DNA of 64,000 nucleotides. Origin: Mollicutes bacterium. Lineage in GTDB: Bacteria > Bacillota_I > Bacilli_A > Izemoplasmatales > Izemoplasmataceae. Under the pieces are notes generated by a model. It was not told where the DNA came from and ran no database searches. It saw only the letters and a list, made by a program, of their open reading frames with translations. This document shows, piece by piece, positions 24,448 to 32,834 of the stretch. The position numbers and the translations under genes are program-made. The first letter of the stretch is position 1. Each line of letters begins with the position of its first letter. Location of the stretch: the NCBI GenBank assembly GCA_003554025.1, contig PWFC01000039.1, forward strand, positions 1 to 64,000. Direction: 5' to 3'.

Positions 24448-25686
24448 TTATTCGCTGAATACGTCGCGGAGCATGTCAAGCGCCATGTCTATTTCTTCTT
24501 TTTTGATGACAAGCGGCGGCGCGAGGCGGATGGTGTAATCGTGCGTTTCTTTGGCGAGCAGGCCTTTTTCTTTCAACGCTTCGGTGTATTTGCGCGCTTT
24601 TCCGGCGCTTTTTTTGAGCTCGATGGCGATGAAGAGGCCTTTTCCGCGCACTTCTTTAAAATGCTTGGAGTCGATTTCCTTGATTTTCTTCAGGAAATAT
24701 TCGCCGAGTTCCGCGGAGCGTTCGGCCAGGTTTTCTTCGATGTGCACGTCCAAGGAAGCTTCCGCGATGGCGCAGCCAAGAGGGTTGCCTCCGAATGTGC
24801 TGCCGTGCGAACCTGGGGTGATGACGTCCATGATGTCTTTGCGGGTCACCGCGGCCGATACGGGGAAGACGCCTCCACCGAGGGCTTTTCCTAGCAAAAG
24901 GATGTCGGGTTTGATGTTGTCGTGTTCGAAGCAAAACATCTTCCCGGTCCGGCAGAATCCGGTTTGGATTTCGTCGGTGATCAGCAAGACGTTGTGTTTC
25001 GAACAGATTTCCCGAACCTTTTTCAGATAGCCTTCGCTTGGGATGATGACGCCGGCTTCGCCTTGGATGGGTTCGACCAAAAACGCGACGGTGTTTTTTG
25101 TAATGGCTTCTTCAAGGGCCTTCGTATCGTCGAAGGGAATGTGTTTGAACCCCGGGGTGAAAGCGCCGTAGTCGGCGCGGGCGTTTTCGTCGGTGGAAAA
25201 GCCGGTGATGGTGGTGGTGCGGCCGTGGAAGTTGTTGTGGGCGGTGATGATTTCGGCTTTGTCCTGCTCCACTTTTTTGACACGGTATCCCCAGCGTCTG
25301 GCGATTTTGATGCCGGTTTCGACGGCTTCGGCGCCGGTGTTCATCGGAAGTGCGACTTCAAAGCCGGTGACTTCGCAGAGCTTTTTCAAATACCGCCCCA
25401 AGCGGTCGTTGTAAAAGGCGCGCGAGGTCAGCGTCAGTTTTTTGCTTTGCTGTTTCATGGCTTTGATGATTTTCGGATGCAAATGCCCTTGGTTGACCGC
25501 GGAATACGCCGCTAGGCAGTCCATGTACTTTTTGCCTTCGGGGTCCCATACCCAAATGCCTTTTGCCTTGGAGATGACAACGGGAATCGGTGCATAGTTT
25601 CTGGCTCCGTATTGAGCCTCTAAATCCATGTGCTTTTTCGAAGTTTCCATGTTTTCGTTCAAGATGCCACCATACTCAGTAAGCAT
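24448..25686 (-). CDS. rocD: Ornithine aminotransferase
   Basis: 412 residues, class III PLP aminotransferase. Motifs: YSAVNQGHLHPKI at the front, PMNTGAEAVETGIKIARRW, HNNFHGRTTTITGFS, the cofactor Asp in LLITDEIQTGFCRTG, and the Schiff-base Lys in LLLGKALGGGVFPVSA, followed by GSHGSTFGGNPLGCA. It converts ornithine and 2-oxoglutarate to glutamate semialdehyde and glutamate. ATG 25686 lies 12 bases behind AAAGGAG, which is long but workable. No other arginine or ornithine gene is adjacent. A perfect cre match lies just past its transcription start. Confidence 0.92.
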   Translation of the reverse strand: MLTEYGGILNENMETSKKHMDLEAQYGARNYAPIPVVISKAKGIWVWDPEGKKYMDCLAAYSAVNQGHLHPKIIKAMKQQSKKLTLTSRAFYNDRLGRYLKKLCEVTGFEVALPMNTGAEAVETGIKIARRWGYRVKKVEQDKAEIITAHNNFHGRTTTITGFSTDENARADYGAFTPGFKHIPFDDTKALEEAITKNTVAFLVEPIQGEAGVIIPSEGYLKKVREICSKHNVLLITDEIQTGFCRTGKMFCFEHDNIKPDILLLGKALGGGVFPVSAAVTRKDIMDVITPGSHGSTFGGNPLGCAIAEASLDVHIEENLAERSAELGEYFLKKIKEIDSKHFKEVRGKGLFIAIELKKSAGKARKYTEALKEKGLLAKETHDYTIRLAPPLVIKKEEIDMALDMLRDVFSE

Positions 25687-25742
25687 AGTGAATCTTTACT
25701 CCTTTCTCTTCAAATTTGTGCCCCCAAAAACGAGGGAATGTT

Positions 25743-25757
25743 TTGCAAGCGTTTTCT
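25743..25757. promoter_or_regulatory. cre-like operator in the rocD leader
   Basis: TTGCAAGCGTTTTCT fits all specified positions of the CcpA cre consensus WTGNAANCGNWNNCW. It lies about 15-30 bases past the rocD -10 box, a position where binding would act as a roadblock. The central 12 bases are the same as in the nucleoside importer promoter (4329-4340). Confidence 0.55.
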
Positions 25758-25771
25758 TTCACACAGTATTT

Positions 25772-25800
25772 AATATAACATGTAATGGCGGTATCGACAA
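25772..25800 (-). promoter_or_regulatory. Promoter of rocD
   Basis: On the minus strand: TTGTCG, 17-base spacer, TATATT. Confidence 0.6.
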
Positions 25801-25917
25801 GAGAATCCACGTGAAAAGGTCGGGCGATAAGCGGTGTGAAATAAAGCCTAAAAGTAGGCAACCGAAGACAAATATGCTATTATTATAATAGAATACAAAA
25901 AAGAGGGAGTGGGGACT

Positions 25918-26667
25918 TTGAAAAGAATTGTAACAAAACATCCAGTTGTAAACATCGTTTTAGGCGTTTTGCTCTTGGCTTTGAGCATTACGGCCTTATT
26001 CCATCAGCCATTGCTCGATGAGGGTATCCTTTATCTTGCGGGAGGTTTGGTCGCGCTTTTCTCCGTTGTGCGGTTTCATAAGGAGTTCAAACACCACAAA
26101 GCCAAACAAGCCCGCTATATCTTGTCGGTAGAGTTCGTTTTGGTCATCTTGCTTGCCGTTTTGCTGGCTTTCGTCGAATTTTTTACCATCGCCATCGTTT
26201 TGGGTCTTGTGATTTACCTTCAAGGCGCCACAAGGCTTTTGATCGCTCAAGCGCTTAGAAAGCTTGTCAAGGTTGAGCGTTTCTTGATGCAGTTGGTCTA
26301 TGTGACTTTGGGGGCCTTCTTGGTCTTTGGCGCTTTTGATTTCGAAGAGGCTTTGCGCTATATTGTGATTGGACTATTGGGCGTATACGGCATCATCTTT
26401 TTAGCGTTTGGCATTCACAAAGTGGCCCGGGAACATAAGAAGAAAAAAGCCGCCGCGCCCGCGCCAGAAGCCGAACCGAAAACCGAAGCGAAGGATGAAG
26501 AAAATCCCAAACAAGCGAAAACGAACAACAACAAAGAAGCTCTTATGAAAAAGACGAACGACGAACTGAAAGCAATGTGCAAATCCCGCGGCATGACCGG
26601 TTATTCCGGATTGACCAAGTCGCAGCTTGTCGAACGCATTTGGCGCCACGACAAGGAACATTCTTGA
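25918..26667 (+). CDS. Membrane protein with C-terminal SAP domain
   Basis: 249 residues. Start TTG 25918 behind GAGGGAGTGGGG. Six or so helices (residues about 8-175) pack in short pairs, similar to HdeD/DUF308-like membrane proteins. A charged Ala/Pro/Glu/Lys linker follows, then a SAP motif at the end (DELKAMCKSRGMTGYSGL with KSQLVERI). SAP domains bind A/T-rich DNA in other proteins, so this may tether DNA to the membrane, but SAP/HeH-like folds also bind protein. A -10 box TATAAT at 25884-25889 is the only clear promoter element. Confidence 0.65.
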   Translation: MKRIVTKHPVVNIVLGVLLLALSITALFHQPLLDEGILYLAGGLVALFSVVRFHKEFKHHKAKQARYILSVEFVLVILLAVLLAFVEFFTIAIVLGLVIYLQGATRLLIAQALRKLVKVERFLMQLVYVTLGAFLVFGAFDFEEALRYIVIGLLGVYGIIFLAFGIHKVAREHKKKKAAAPAPEAEPKTEAKDEENPKQAKTNNNKEALMKKTNDELKAMCKSRGMTGYSGLTKSQLVERIWRHDKEHS

Positions 26668-26729
26668 AAGTTTCACAAACCATTATAGATAAGCATCGCT
26701 AGCGCGGTGTTCTTCACGAGGTGAGCATC

Positions 26730-26963
26730 ATGATTACGGTCAAACTGTATTCGTATCTGCGAAAAGATCACGGACGCACCACGACGGTATCCTATCGCAA
26801 GGGCATGACCATCGGCGATTTGGTAGAAGAACTGGGCATCTCTAGGAAAAAGGCGCTCACAGTTTTTTGCGACCACAAATATCCGCCGGGTACGCCACTG
26901 ATGGACGTAGCCGTCCAAGACAATAGCACCTATCACATTTTGCCGCCGGCGGCGGGAGGATAA
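26730..26963 (+). CDS. MoaD/ThiS-type ubiquitin-like sulfur carrier
   Basis: 77 residues. Start ATG 26730 behind GAGGTGA; a GTG nine bases upstream is inside the ribosome site. The beta-grasp pattern and the C-terminal Gly-Gly (ending PPAAGG) are typical of MoaD/ThiS carriers, whose last Gly is adenylated and converted to a thiocarboxylate. The next gene, two bases away, is a ThiF/MoeB-type activating enzyme. No thiazole synthase, MoaE or tungsten enzyme gene is nearby, so the sulfur acceptor is unknown. Confidence 0.8.
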   Translation: MITVKLYSYLRKDHGRTTTVSYRKGMTIGDLVEELGISRKKALTVFCDHKYPPGTPLMDVAVQDNSTYHILPPAAGG

Positions 26964-26964
26964 T

Positions 26965-27645
26965 ATGGAACAGTTCCGATGCAATTTGGGCATCTTCACC
27001 CAAAAAGAATTGAACCGAATTCGCAACGCACAGGTTTTGATTGTCGGAGCCGGCGGGCTGGGCGGATATCTTGCGAACGGCTTTGTGCGAATGGGTGTTA
27101 AAAGCATCGTTGTGGTGGACAACGACCGTTTTGAAAAGCGTAATTTGAATCGGCAACTGTTTTCAAGCCATGAAAATCTCGGACGGTTCAAATCCGACGT
27201 CGTTGTGGAAGCGCTCGACGCCGTTTCCCCGGACACCCATCTCATGAGTTGTCCCTTCAGCGTTGAGGATTTGGACGATGAAACGTTAAAGGGTGTCGAT
27301 ATGATCGTTGACGCCGCAGGCAACGCCGAGACAAAAAAGTATTTGGAAAAACTCGCCGAAACGTACAAAAAGCCTCTTTTGCACGGTGCAATTGGCGGGT
27401 GGTACGGCCAAGTGGGAATTGTTTTGCCCGGAAAGGGCATTGTCAACAAACTGTATGATTCTTCGACAAGAAGCGTCGAAGAGGACCTACGTTGCCCGAC
27501 GTTCACCCCCGCGGTGGTTGCCAATTTGATGGTGACCGAATTCGCCAAGTACTATGGGGGAAAAAAGGCATTGGTGAACCGAATTTTGTTAGTGAATCTG
27601 CTCGAGCATACTTACGACATCTTATTCGATGATGATGCCGAATGA
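26965..27645 (+). CDS. ThiF/MoeB/HesA-family sulfur-carrier adenylyltransferase
   Basis: 226 residues. The E1-like nucleotide site reads VLIVGAGGLGGYLANGFVRMGV, split here as VLIVGAGGLGGYLAN and GFVRMGV, followed by VVDNDRFEKRNLNRQLF with the conserved Asp and Arg fingers (DxDxVExSNLNRQ). The CxxC pairs that bind zinc in MoeB are missing and no rhodanese domain is attached, as in short ThiF/HesA proteins. It should adenylate the C-terminal Gly of the adjacent carrier. The pair forms a two-gene unit ending in a strong terminator. Confidence 0.87.
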   Translation: MEQFRCNLGIFTQKELNRIRNAQVLIVGAGGLGGYLANGFVRMGVKSIVVVDNDRFEKRNLNRQLFSSHENLGRFKSDVVVEALDAVSPDTHLMSCPFSVEDLDDETLKGVDMIVDAAGNAETKKYLEKLAETYKKPLLHGAIGGWYGQVGIVLPGKGIVNKLYDSSTRSVEEDLRCPTFTPAVVANLMVTEFAKYYGGKKALVNRILLVNLLEHTYDILFDDDAE

Positions 27646-27651
27646 AACGTT

Positions 27652-27677
27652 AAAGCCCTCTCAAGGGGCTTTTTTTC
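27652..27677 (+). terminator. Rho-independent terminator
   Basis: AAAGCCC / GGGGCTTT stem with a short loop and seven T residues. Confidence 0.85.
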
Positions 27678-27956
27678 TTTTCAAACAAAAAAGGAAAGGC
27701 TTTCATTCGCCACGAACAGTGTGAACAACTCCATAAACGGCATGATATGGCGGTTTAAAGAGAATCAAGCAAGAAAAGCGTAAAACTTTACATACTGACA
27801 ACCCTATGTTAACATTAGAGTTGTATTATGGTTTTTCGGCTTAATGAAGCCTTTCCAATAAAAAGCCGTTATGTTGCACCCAAAGTTGTTCGTGCGTTTA
27901 CCCAGTGAACGCACGTAACTTGTATCAGACAGCAAACATCATTAGGAGGAAACATT
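27678..27956 (+). promoter_or_regulatory. OpuA control region: promoter plus perfect hairpin
   Basis: No ORF. Promoter TTTACA (27787-27792), 17-base spacer, TAACAT (27810-27815). The transcript leader of about 130 bases has a weaker repeat CGGCTT...AAGCCG and a perfect 8-bp hairpin CGTGCGTT / AACGCACG at 27891-27914 with no T run after it. It could be an operator for an osmotic or choline-type repressor, or an RNA element. I do not see the ydaO c-di-AMP riboswitch consensus. Confidence 0.5.
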
Positions 27957-29153
27957 ATGAGCACACTGGAAGTTCGAAATCTATATAAAATTTTCGGACC
28001 CTCTCCAAAAACCGCTCTTGAAATGAGCAAAGAGGGAAAAACAAAAGACGATATTTTAAAAGAAACCGGCAATACCGTAGGCGTCGACGACGCCAGCTTC
28101 AAAGTCAAAGAAGGCGAGACGTTCGTCGTAATGGGGCTCTCGGGCAGCGGGAAGTCCACGTTGATTCGTTGTTTGAACCGTTTGCAAGATCCCACGCACG
28201 GCGAAGTTTTGCTTGACGACAAAAACATCGTCGAACTCTCCACCGAAGAATTGCGTTTTGTCCGCCGGAAAAAAATGGGCATGGTGTTCCAAAACTTTGG
28301 ACTCTTTCCCCATCGAACCGTGCGCAAAAACGTCGATTACGGCCTTGAGATTCAAGGCGTTCCCGAACAAGAACGCAAAGAAAAGGCCTATGAAGCGTTG
28401 GAACTTGTCGGCTTGAAAGGGTATGAGGAGATGACCCCGGCGGAACTTTCCGGCGGCATGCAGCAACGCGTCGGCTTGGCCCGTGCGTTGGTTTTGGACC
28501 CGGACATTCTGTTGATGGACGAAGCGTTCAGCGCGCTCGATCCATTGATCAAAAAGAACATGCAAGACGAACTGCTCGCGCTTCAAGAAAAGGTCCAAAA
28601 AACGATCGTGTTCATTACCCACGACCTCGACGAGGCGTTAAAACTCGGCGATCGCATCGCCGTAATGTATGAAGGCCGTATCGTGCAAATCGGTACGCCC
28701 GAAGAGATATTGACGCATCCCGCCAACGAATACGTGCGCAATTTCGTAGAAAACGTCGACCGTTCCAAAGTCTTGACGGCGGACGCCATCATGAAAAAAC
28801 CTTTGGCCGTTGTGGACCCGAAAGAAGGGCCCAGCGCGGCGCTTAGAAAAATGAAAAACGAAGAAATATCCAGCATCTACGTTGTCGATGGCAAACGTCA
28901 AGTGCAAGGCGTCGTCGATATTGAGGACGTTAAGAAACTTTCGGACAAAGGCGAAAAATCCTTGAAAAGCATACTCCGCAAAGATTACGACACCACATCG
29001 CCCGACACCACAATTGTGGACTTGTTGCCGACGGCCGGTACGACGAAATACCCCATCGCCGTCGTCGACGACAACAACAAACTTCTCGGCCTGATTGTTC
29101 GTGTTTCGGTCATTTCAGGCATAAGCAGGGAAGGTGACAACAATGATGCGTAA
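27957..29153 (+). CDS. opuAA: Glycine betaine ABC importer, ATP-binding subunit with CBS domains
   Basis: 398 residues, ATG behind AGGAGGA. The ABC domain has Walker A GLSGSGKST, Q-loop region MVFQNFGLFPHRT, signature LSGGMQQRVGL and Walker B ILLMDEAFSALDPL. Two CBS domains follow (about 275-395; SSIYVVDGKRQVQGVV and YPIAVVDDNNKLLGLI). In OpuA-type importers these sense ionic strength or bind c-di-AMP and gate uptake. The N-terminal part NLYKIFG with the extended EMSKEGKTKDDILKETG insert is typical of OpuAA/ProV. It overlaps the permease gene by 11 bases. Confidence 0.93.
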   Translation: MSTLEVRNLYKIFGPSPKTALEMSKEGKTKDDILKETGNTVGVDDASFKVKEGETFVVMGLSGSGKSTLIRCLNRLQDPTHGEVLLDDKNIVELSTEELRFVRRKKMGMVFQNFGLFPHRTVRKNVDYGLEIQGVPEQERKEKAYEALELVGLKGYEEMTPAELSGGMQQRVGLARALVLDPDILLMDEAFSALDPLIKKNMQDELLALQEKVQKTIVFITHDLDEALKLGDRIAVMYEGRIVQIGTPEEILTHPANEYVRNFVENVDRSKVLTADAIMKKPLAVVDPKEGPSAALRKMKNEEISSIYVVDGKRQVQGVVDIEDVKKLSDKGEKSLKSILRKDYDTTSPDTTIVDLLPTAGTTKYPIAVVDDNNKLLGLIVRVSVISGISREGDNNDA

Positions 29154-30015
29154 CGTTATGGTTATACCACAAATACCGGTCGGAGATTTCTTCGAGGGGA
29201 TCGTTGATTTTCTCGAACGGTACTTCGGCTGGCTGTTTGAAATCATCAATGTGATCATTGAGTCGAGCGTCGGAGCGCTTGAATGGGTCTTGTTCTTGTT
29301 GCCTGCGTTAGTGCTGATCGCAATTGTGACCATCCTTGCGTGGGTACTCGGCAACAAATGGCTAGGCGTTGGGGCGTTGGTCGGTTTGATGCTCATCTAC
29401 TCGATGGACCTTTGGGACAGCGCCGTCCAAACGCTTTCCTTGGTATTGGTCGCCTCGCTGATCGCTCTTATCATTGGCATTCCGATTGGCATTCTCGCCG
29501 CGAAAAAACAGCGTTTTGGCGACAACATCGTCCGTCCGATTTTGGACTTCATGCAGACAATGCCGGCCTTTGTCTACTTGATCCCCGCCATCATTCTCTT
29601 CTCGCGGGGGACGGTTGCAGGTTCTATTGCGACCATTGTCTTCGCGATGCCACCGGTGGTCAGACTGACCAACCTCGGCATCCGTCAAGTTCCATCCGAC
29701 GTGATGGAAGCCGCTCGTTCCCTTGGTTCGACCGGAAAACAGCTTCTCTTAAAGATTCAGCTTCCCATTGCCTTGCCGACGATTTTCGCCGGCATCAACC
29801 AAACGGTCATGCTGGCCTTGTCCATGGTTGTCATCGCTTCGATGATTGGCGCTGGAGGACTTGGTAGCGACGTTCGCTCCGCTCTCTCGCGTGTCGACAT
29901 CGGCCCCGGGTTTGAAGCCGGATTGGCCGTAGTCATCTTGGCCATGCTTATTGACCGCATCACCCAGTCGCTCAGCGAAACCAACGGCAAAGGGAAGAAA
30001 GAAGAAAGTTCATAA
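29143..30015 (+). CDS. opuAB: Glycine betaine ABC importer, permease
   Basis: 290 residues. ATG 29143 chosen behind GAAGGTGA inside the end of opuAA. About seven helices with the BPD_transp_1 segment EAARSLGSTGKQLLLKIQLP, the EAA loop that docks on the ATPase. LDFMQTMPAFVYLIPAI and NQTVMLALSMVVIASMIGAG (two separate stretches) are characteristic of OpuAB/ProW. It imports the compatible solute glycine betaine (perhaps proline betaine) under salt stress. Confidence 0.93.
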   Translation: MMRNVMVIPQIPVGDFFEGIVDFLERYFGWLFEIINVIIESSVGALEWVLFLLPALVLIAIVTILAWVLGNKWLGVGALVGLMLIYSMDLWDSAVQTLSLVLVASLIALIIGIPIGILAAKKQRFGDNIVRPILDFMQTMPAFVYLIPAIILFSRGTVAGSIATIVFAMPPVVRLTNLGIRQVPSDVMEAARSLGSTGKQLLLKIQLPIALPTIFAGINQTVMLALSMVVIASMIGAGGLGSDVRSALSRVDIGPGFEAGLAVVILAMLIDRITQSLSETNGKGKKEESS

Positions 30016-30020
30016 GGATT

Positions 30021-30044
30021 CAACCGGTGCTTTTGCACCGATTG
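30021..30044 (+). other. Intercistronic hairpin
   Basis: CAACCGGTGC / GCACCGATTG around a TTTT loop, without a T tail. It lies between permease and binding-protein genes and may stabilise the downstream mRNA end so that more binding protein is made. Confidence 0.4.
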
Positions 30045-30082
30045 AAATAAATCTAAAACTATTATAGGAGGAAAGAATCATC

Positions 30083-30958
30083 ATGAAGAAACTATTAGCT
30101 TTTGCACTAATGTTTGCACTCGTCTTCACCATCGCTGCCTGCGAACAAGAAGAAGACGAAGATTGGTTTGAAGATAACGAAATCGTAGGCATCGAACCGG
30201 GCGCCGGCATCATGTCCGCGACCGAGACTGCCATTGAAGAATACGGACTAGACTTTACGCTTGTTGACACAAGCGACCCCGTTATGGCGGCGGAACTTTC
30301 ACAAGCCATCGCCAACGACGAATGGATCGTCGTAACCGGTTGGGAACCTCATTATAAGTTTGCCGACCACGATCTCAAATTCCTAGAAGATCCTAAAGGC
30401 ATCTTTGGCGACGTGGAAAACATCCACACCATTGCGCGTGATGGCGTAAACGACGACTTTCCTGAATTGGTCGAATTCTTTGAGAATTTCTACCTTGACA
30501 GCGAGGAACTCGGCGACCTCATGGGTATGATTGAAGATCATCGCGACGATGAAGACATCGTTGACATCGCTAGAATGTGGATGGACGACAACGAAGATGT
30601 ATGGACCGCTTGGTTGCCTGAGGATCACGACGGCGAAGGCGCCGAAGTGAACCTTGATTATGTCAACTGGGCCGAAGGCATCGCCATGAACTATTTGGCC
30701 GAAGCCATCTTAATCGATGAATTGAACTACGATGTCACTTCAACCGAAGGTGAACCCGGCGTTGTCTTTGCTTCTCTTGCGGCCGGCGATGCGGACTTCT
30801 TCCTCGACGGTTGGCTGCCTGTCACCCATGAAAGCTATATGGATGAATACGGCGACGACATCGTCGACCTCGGCTACAACTTCGAAGGCGCACGCATCGG
30901 CCTTGTTGTACCCACTTATGTAGAAATTGACAGCATCGAAGAAATGGTTCGCGACTAA
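30083..30958 (+). CDS. opuAC: Glycine betaine-binding lipoprotein
   Basis: 291 residues; ATG behind AGGAGG; lipobox TIAAC (Cys20). Domain order is that of Bacillus OpuAC (circularly permuted relative to ProX): IVGIEPGAGIMSATETA first, then WAEGIAMNYLAEAIL and IGLVVPTYVEIDSIEEM. The three Trp of the betaine cage line up: Trp87 (VTGWEPH), Trp196 (YVNWAEG) and Trp244 (DGWLPVTHE). The mature protein is strongly acidic, in keeping with other exported proteins here. It hands betaine to OpuAB/OpuAA. Confidence 0.93.
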   Translation: MKKLLAFALMFALVFTIAACEQEEDEDWFEDNEIVGIEPGAGIMSATETAIEEYGLDFTLVDTSDPVMAAELSQAIANDEWIVVTGWEPHYKFADHDLKFLEDPKGIFGDVENIHTIARDGVNDDFPELVEFFENFYLDSEELGDLMGMIEDHRDDEDIVDIARMWMDDNEDVWTAWLPEDHDGEGAEVNLDYVNWAEGIAMNYLAEAILIDELNYDVTSTEGEPGVVFASLAAGDADFFLDGWLPVTHESYMDEYGDDIVDLGYNFEGARIGLVVPTYVEIDSIEEMVRD

Positions 30959-30972
30959 TCAACATTCCAATC

Positions 30973-31003
30973 AAAAAGCCCGTGCTCGGCACGGGCTTTT
31001 TTC
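30973..31003. terminator. Terminator of the opuA operon
   Basis: AAAAGCCCGTGC / GCACGGGCTTTTTT with a three-base loop. Its A run on the other strand could also end the convergent CPBP gene. Confidence 0.9.
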
Positions 31004-31802
31004 ATGGGCTAATATGCATGGATTTGTTTTGCCTGTACAAAGCTGATAAGGCGATTATAATCAACAAACCTCCCGCCGCGGTGTAAAGTTCAAAAGGAAC
31101 GAAATCGAAATCGATCGATATAAAAGGCGCGGCGATGTTGTGCGCGTAGTGCAGAAGCATGGCAACCCACAAAGACTTCGAGAATATATAGGCGAGGCCG
31201 ATGATAAGGCCTAACGCAAAAGCGTAGGCGCCTTCGAAAAAGTCGGCGTGGTAAAGCGCGAACAAAAATGACGTAAAAACCAACGCGATTCCTAAGGAAA
31301 TTTTCTCTTTTTCAAACAACCGAAACAAAACGCCGCGGAACAAGATCTCCTCAAAAAATGGCGCGACAACCACCAAAGCGACAATCAATGGAAGCGACCT
31401 GTGTTCTGCGATGTGTTCGAAGCGCGATTGAAAGAAATCTGCGTATTCGGGAAATGCACGAAGCGCAAATCGGCCGACTCCACTCAGCAACAAGGCCGAA
31501 GCAACGCCGATTGTGAGAGCCAAGAAAATCTCTTTGGGTTTGGGCGCTCGAAAACGCGAACGTTGCAAGAACCCTTTTTTGTGAACGATGACGACGAGCG
31601 ACACGATAATAGCGATTGTCAAGAAAACAACCAAGTTTTGCCCGCTTTTCCAAAACTCCAAAGAAACCTGCCAGTCTTCGCCAAAAAACTGTTGCGCCCG
31701 CGAGTGAAGAACGGGAGCGAGCCGGTTCGAGACGAATCCGACCGCCAAAGGAAAGAGACTCATTACCAAAAACAAAAACACTATTTTTTTTATCGTTTTC
31801 AC
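31002..31802 (-). CDS. CPBP-family intramembrane metalloprotease
   Basis: 266 residues. Start GTG 31802 behind AAGGGGCG. Eight or so helices. Motif 1 is EEILFRGVLFRLF (Glu-Glu-x3-Arg), motif 2 FALYHADFF, motif 3 HYAHNIAA, all with the metal-binding residues kept. This is the second CPBP protein in the window and is not a close copy of the one at 9877. Such proteins in Firmicutes can process lipopeptides or protect against bacteriocins. No partner gene is adjacent. Confidence 0.87.
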   Translation of the reverse strand: MKTIKKIVFLFLVMSLFPLAVGFVSNRLAPVLHSRAQQFFGEDWQVSLEFWKSGQNLVVFLTIAIIVSLVVIVHKKGFLQRSRFRAPKPKEIFLALTIGVASALLLSGVGRFALRAFPEYADFFQSRFEHIAEHRSLPLIVALVVVAPFFEEILFRGVLFRLFEKEKISLGIALVFTSFLFALYHADFFEGAYAFALGLIIGLAYIFSKSLWVAMLLHYAHNIAAPFISIDFDFVPFELYTAAGGLLIIIALSALYRQNKSMHISP

Positions 31803-31878
31803 GTTTACACGCCCCTTGCTCATAATTATACATTGTTCATAAGGCGAAGCGAAAGAGAAAACATTGTGTTTGAGATGT

Positions 31879-31907
31879 TTTGCGATTGCAAGATTTTGTG
31901 GTATGAT
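31879..31907 (+). promoter_or_regulatory. Promoter of the P-loop protein gene
   Basis: TTTGCG, 17-base spacer, TATGAT, about 30 bases before the start. Confidence 0.45.
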
Positions 31908-31938
31908 TTTTTTGTGCGTTAAATGAGGAGTGGTGCTT

Positions 31939-32802
31939 ATGCATCGGTGTTTGTTTATCGAAGGCTTGCCCGGAAGCGGAAAAACCACCTTTTCCAAGCG
32001 GCTTCAAAAGTATTACGAAAACCGAGGATTCCGTGTAAAACGATACAGCGAAGGCGATCTGCATCCCATCGATTTGGCTTGGATTGCGATATTGGATGAG
32101 AAATCTTACCGGGACATGCTGAGGAAATACCCAAAATTGTCTGCAATGATACGCTCGCATACCAAGAAAGAACACGACCGTTATTATGTAGCGTATGCAA
32201 AAATACGAGCGTTGAAAGAATACCCCGATTTCTACAAGGATTTTGCGCGGTTTGAAATTTTTCGGACCGAAGATTACGAGACGTTTTCCAACGCGTTTTA
32301 TTCGCGCTGGAAACATTTTGGCAATCATCACGATTCTGATACGATTTATATTTTTGAGTGCGTCCTCTTGCAAAATCATGTCAACGAATTGGTGTTGAAA
32401 TACGGGTTTCAAGACGACCGCTTGCTTACTCATTTGAAGAAATTGTTGGATTGTGTAAGAACACTGAATCCAAAAATACTTTATATTGCGCATCATGATG
32501 TCGAAGAAGGCATGCGCCGCGTCGCCAAAGAGCGAATTAGTAAAAAACCCGGTGTGTACCCCGATTGGTTTGACGTTGTTGTCGATTATATCTCAAGCGA
32601 GCGCTTCGCGCCAGAAATGGGTTATACCGGAGAAGAAGGCGTTCTGCGTTTCTTTTCCGACCGTCAGGTTCTTGAAAAAAAGCTTCTTCATAGGCTTGAA
32701 ACTTCTTTTGCCCTCCATATCTTGAAAAGCGATTATGAGGACGTATGGAAGGCTGTGCAAACAGACCTTGATAAATCTGTTCGTGAGTCTAATCGTTCTT
32801 AA
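31939..32802 (+). CDS. P-loop kinase-like protein of unknown substrate
   Basis: 287 residues. ATG 31939 behind GAGGAG. A Walker A motif EGLPGSGKTTFSK stands at residues 8-20, in the arrangement of small-molecule or nucleoside kinases (thymidylate kinase-like). A middle region is rich in Tyr, Lys and Asp, and YIFECVLLQNHVNELVL could be the Walker B-like strand (hhhxE). The C-terminal half has DVEEGMRRVAKERISKKPG, resembling the Arg-rich lid of kinases. I know related Firmicutes proteins only as hypothetical ATP-binding proteins. Monocistronic. Confidence 0.6.
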   Translation: MHRCLFIEGLPGSGKTTFSKRLQKYYENRGFRVKRYSEGDLHPIDLAWIAILDEKSYRDMLRKYPKLSAMIRSHTKKEHDRYYVAYAKIRALKEYPDFYKDFARFEIFRTEDYETFSNAFYSRWKHFGNHHDSDTIYIFECVLLQNHVNELVLKYGFQDDRLLTHLKKLLDCVRTLNPKILYIAHHDVEEGMRRVAKERISKKPGVYPDWFDVVVDYISSERFAPEMGYTGEEGVLRFFSDRQVLEKKLLHRLETSFALHILKSDYEDVWKAVQTDLDKSVRESNRS

Positions 32803-32834
32803 TTCGCTTTTGATTTCCGCAATGTCGTAGGTTT

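Noticed and set aside
30083-30958. Apparent circular permutation of the betaine-binding protein
   Set aside because: The order matches Bacillus OpuAC, which is known to be permuted relative to ProX, so it is not new.
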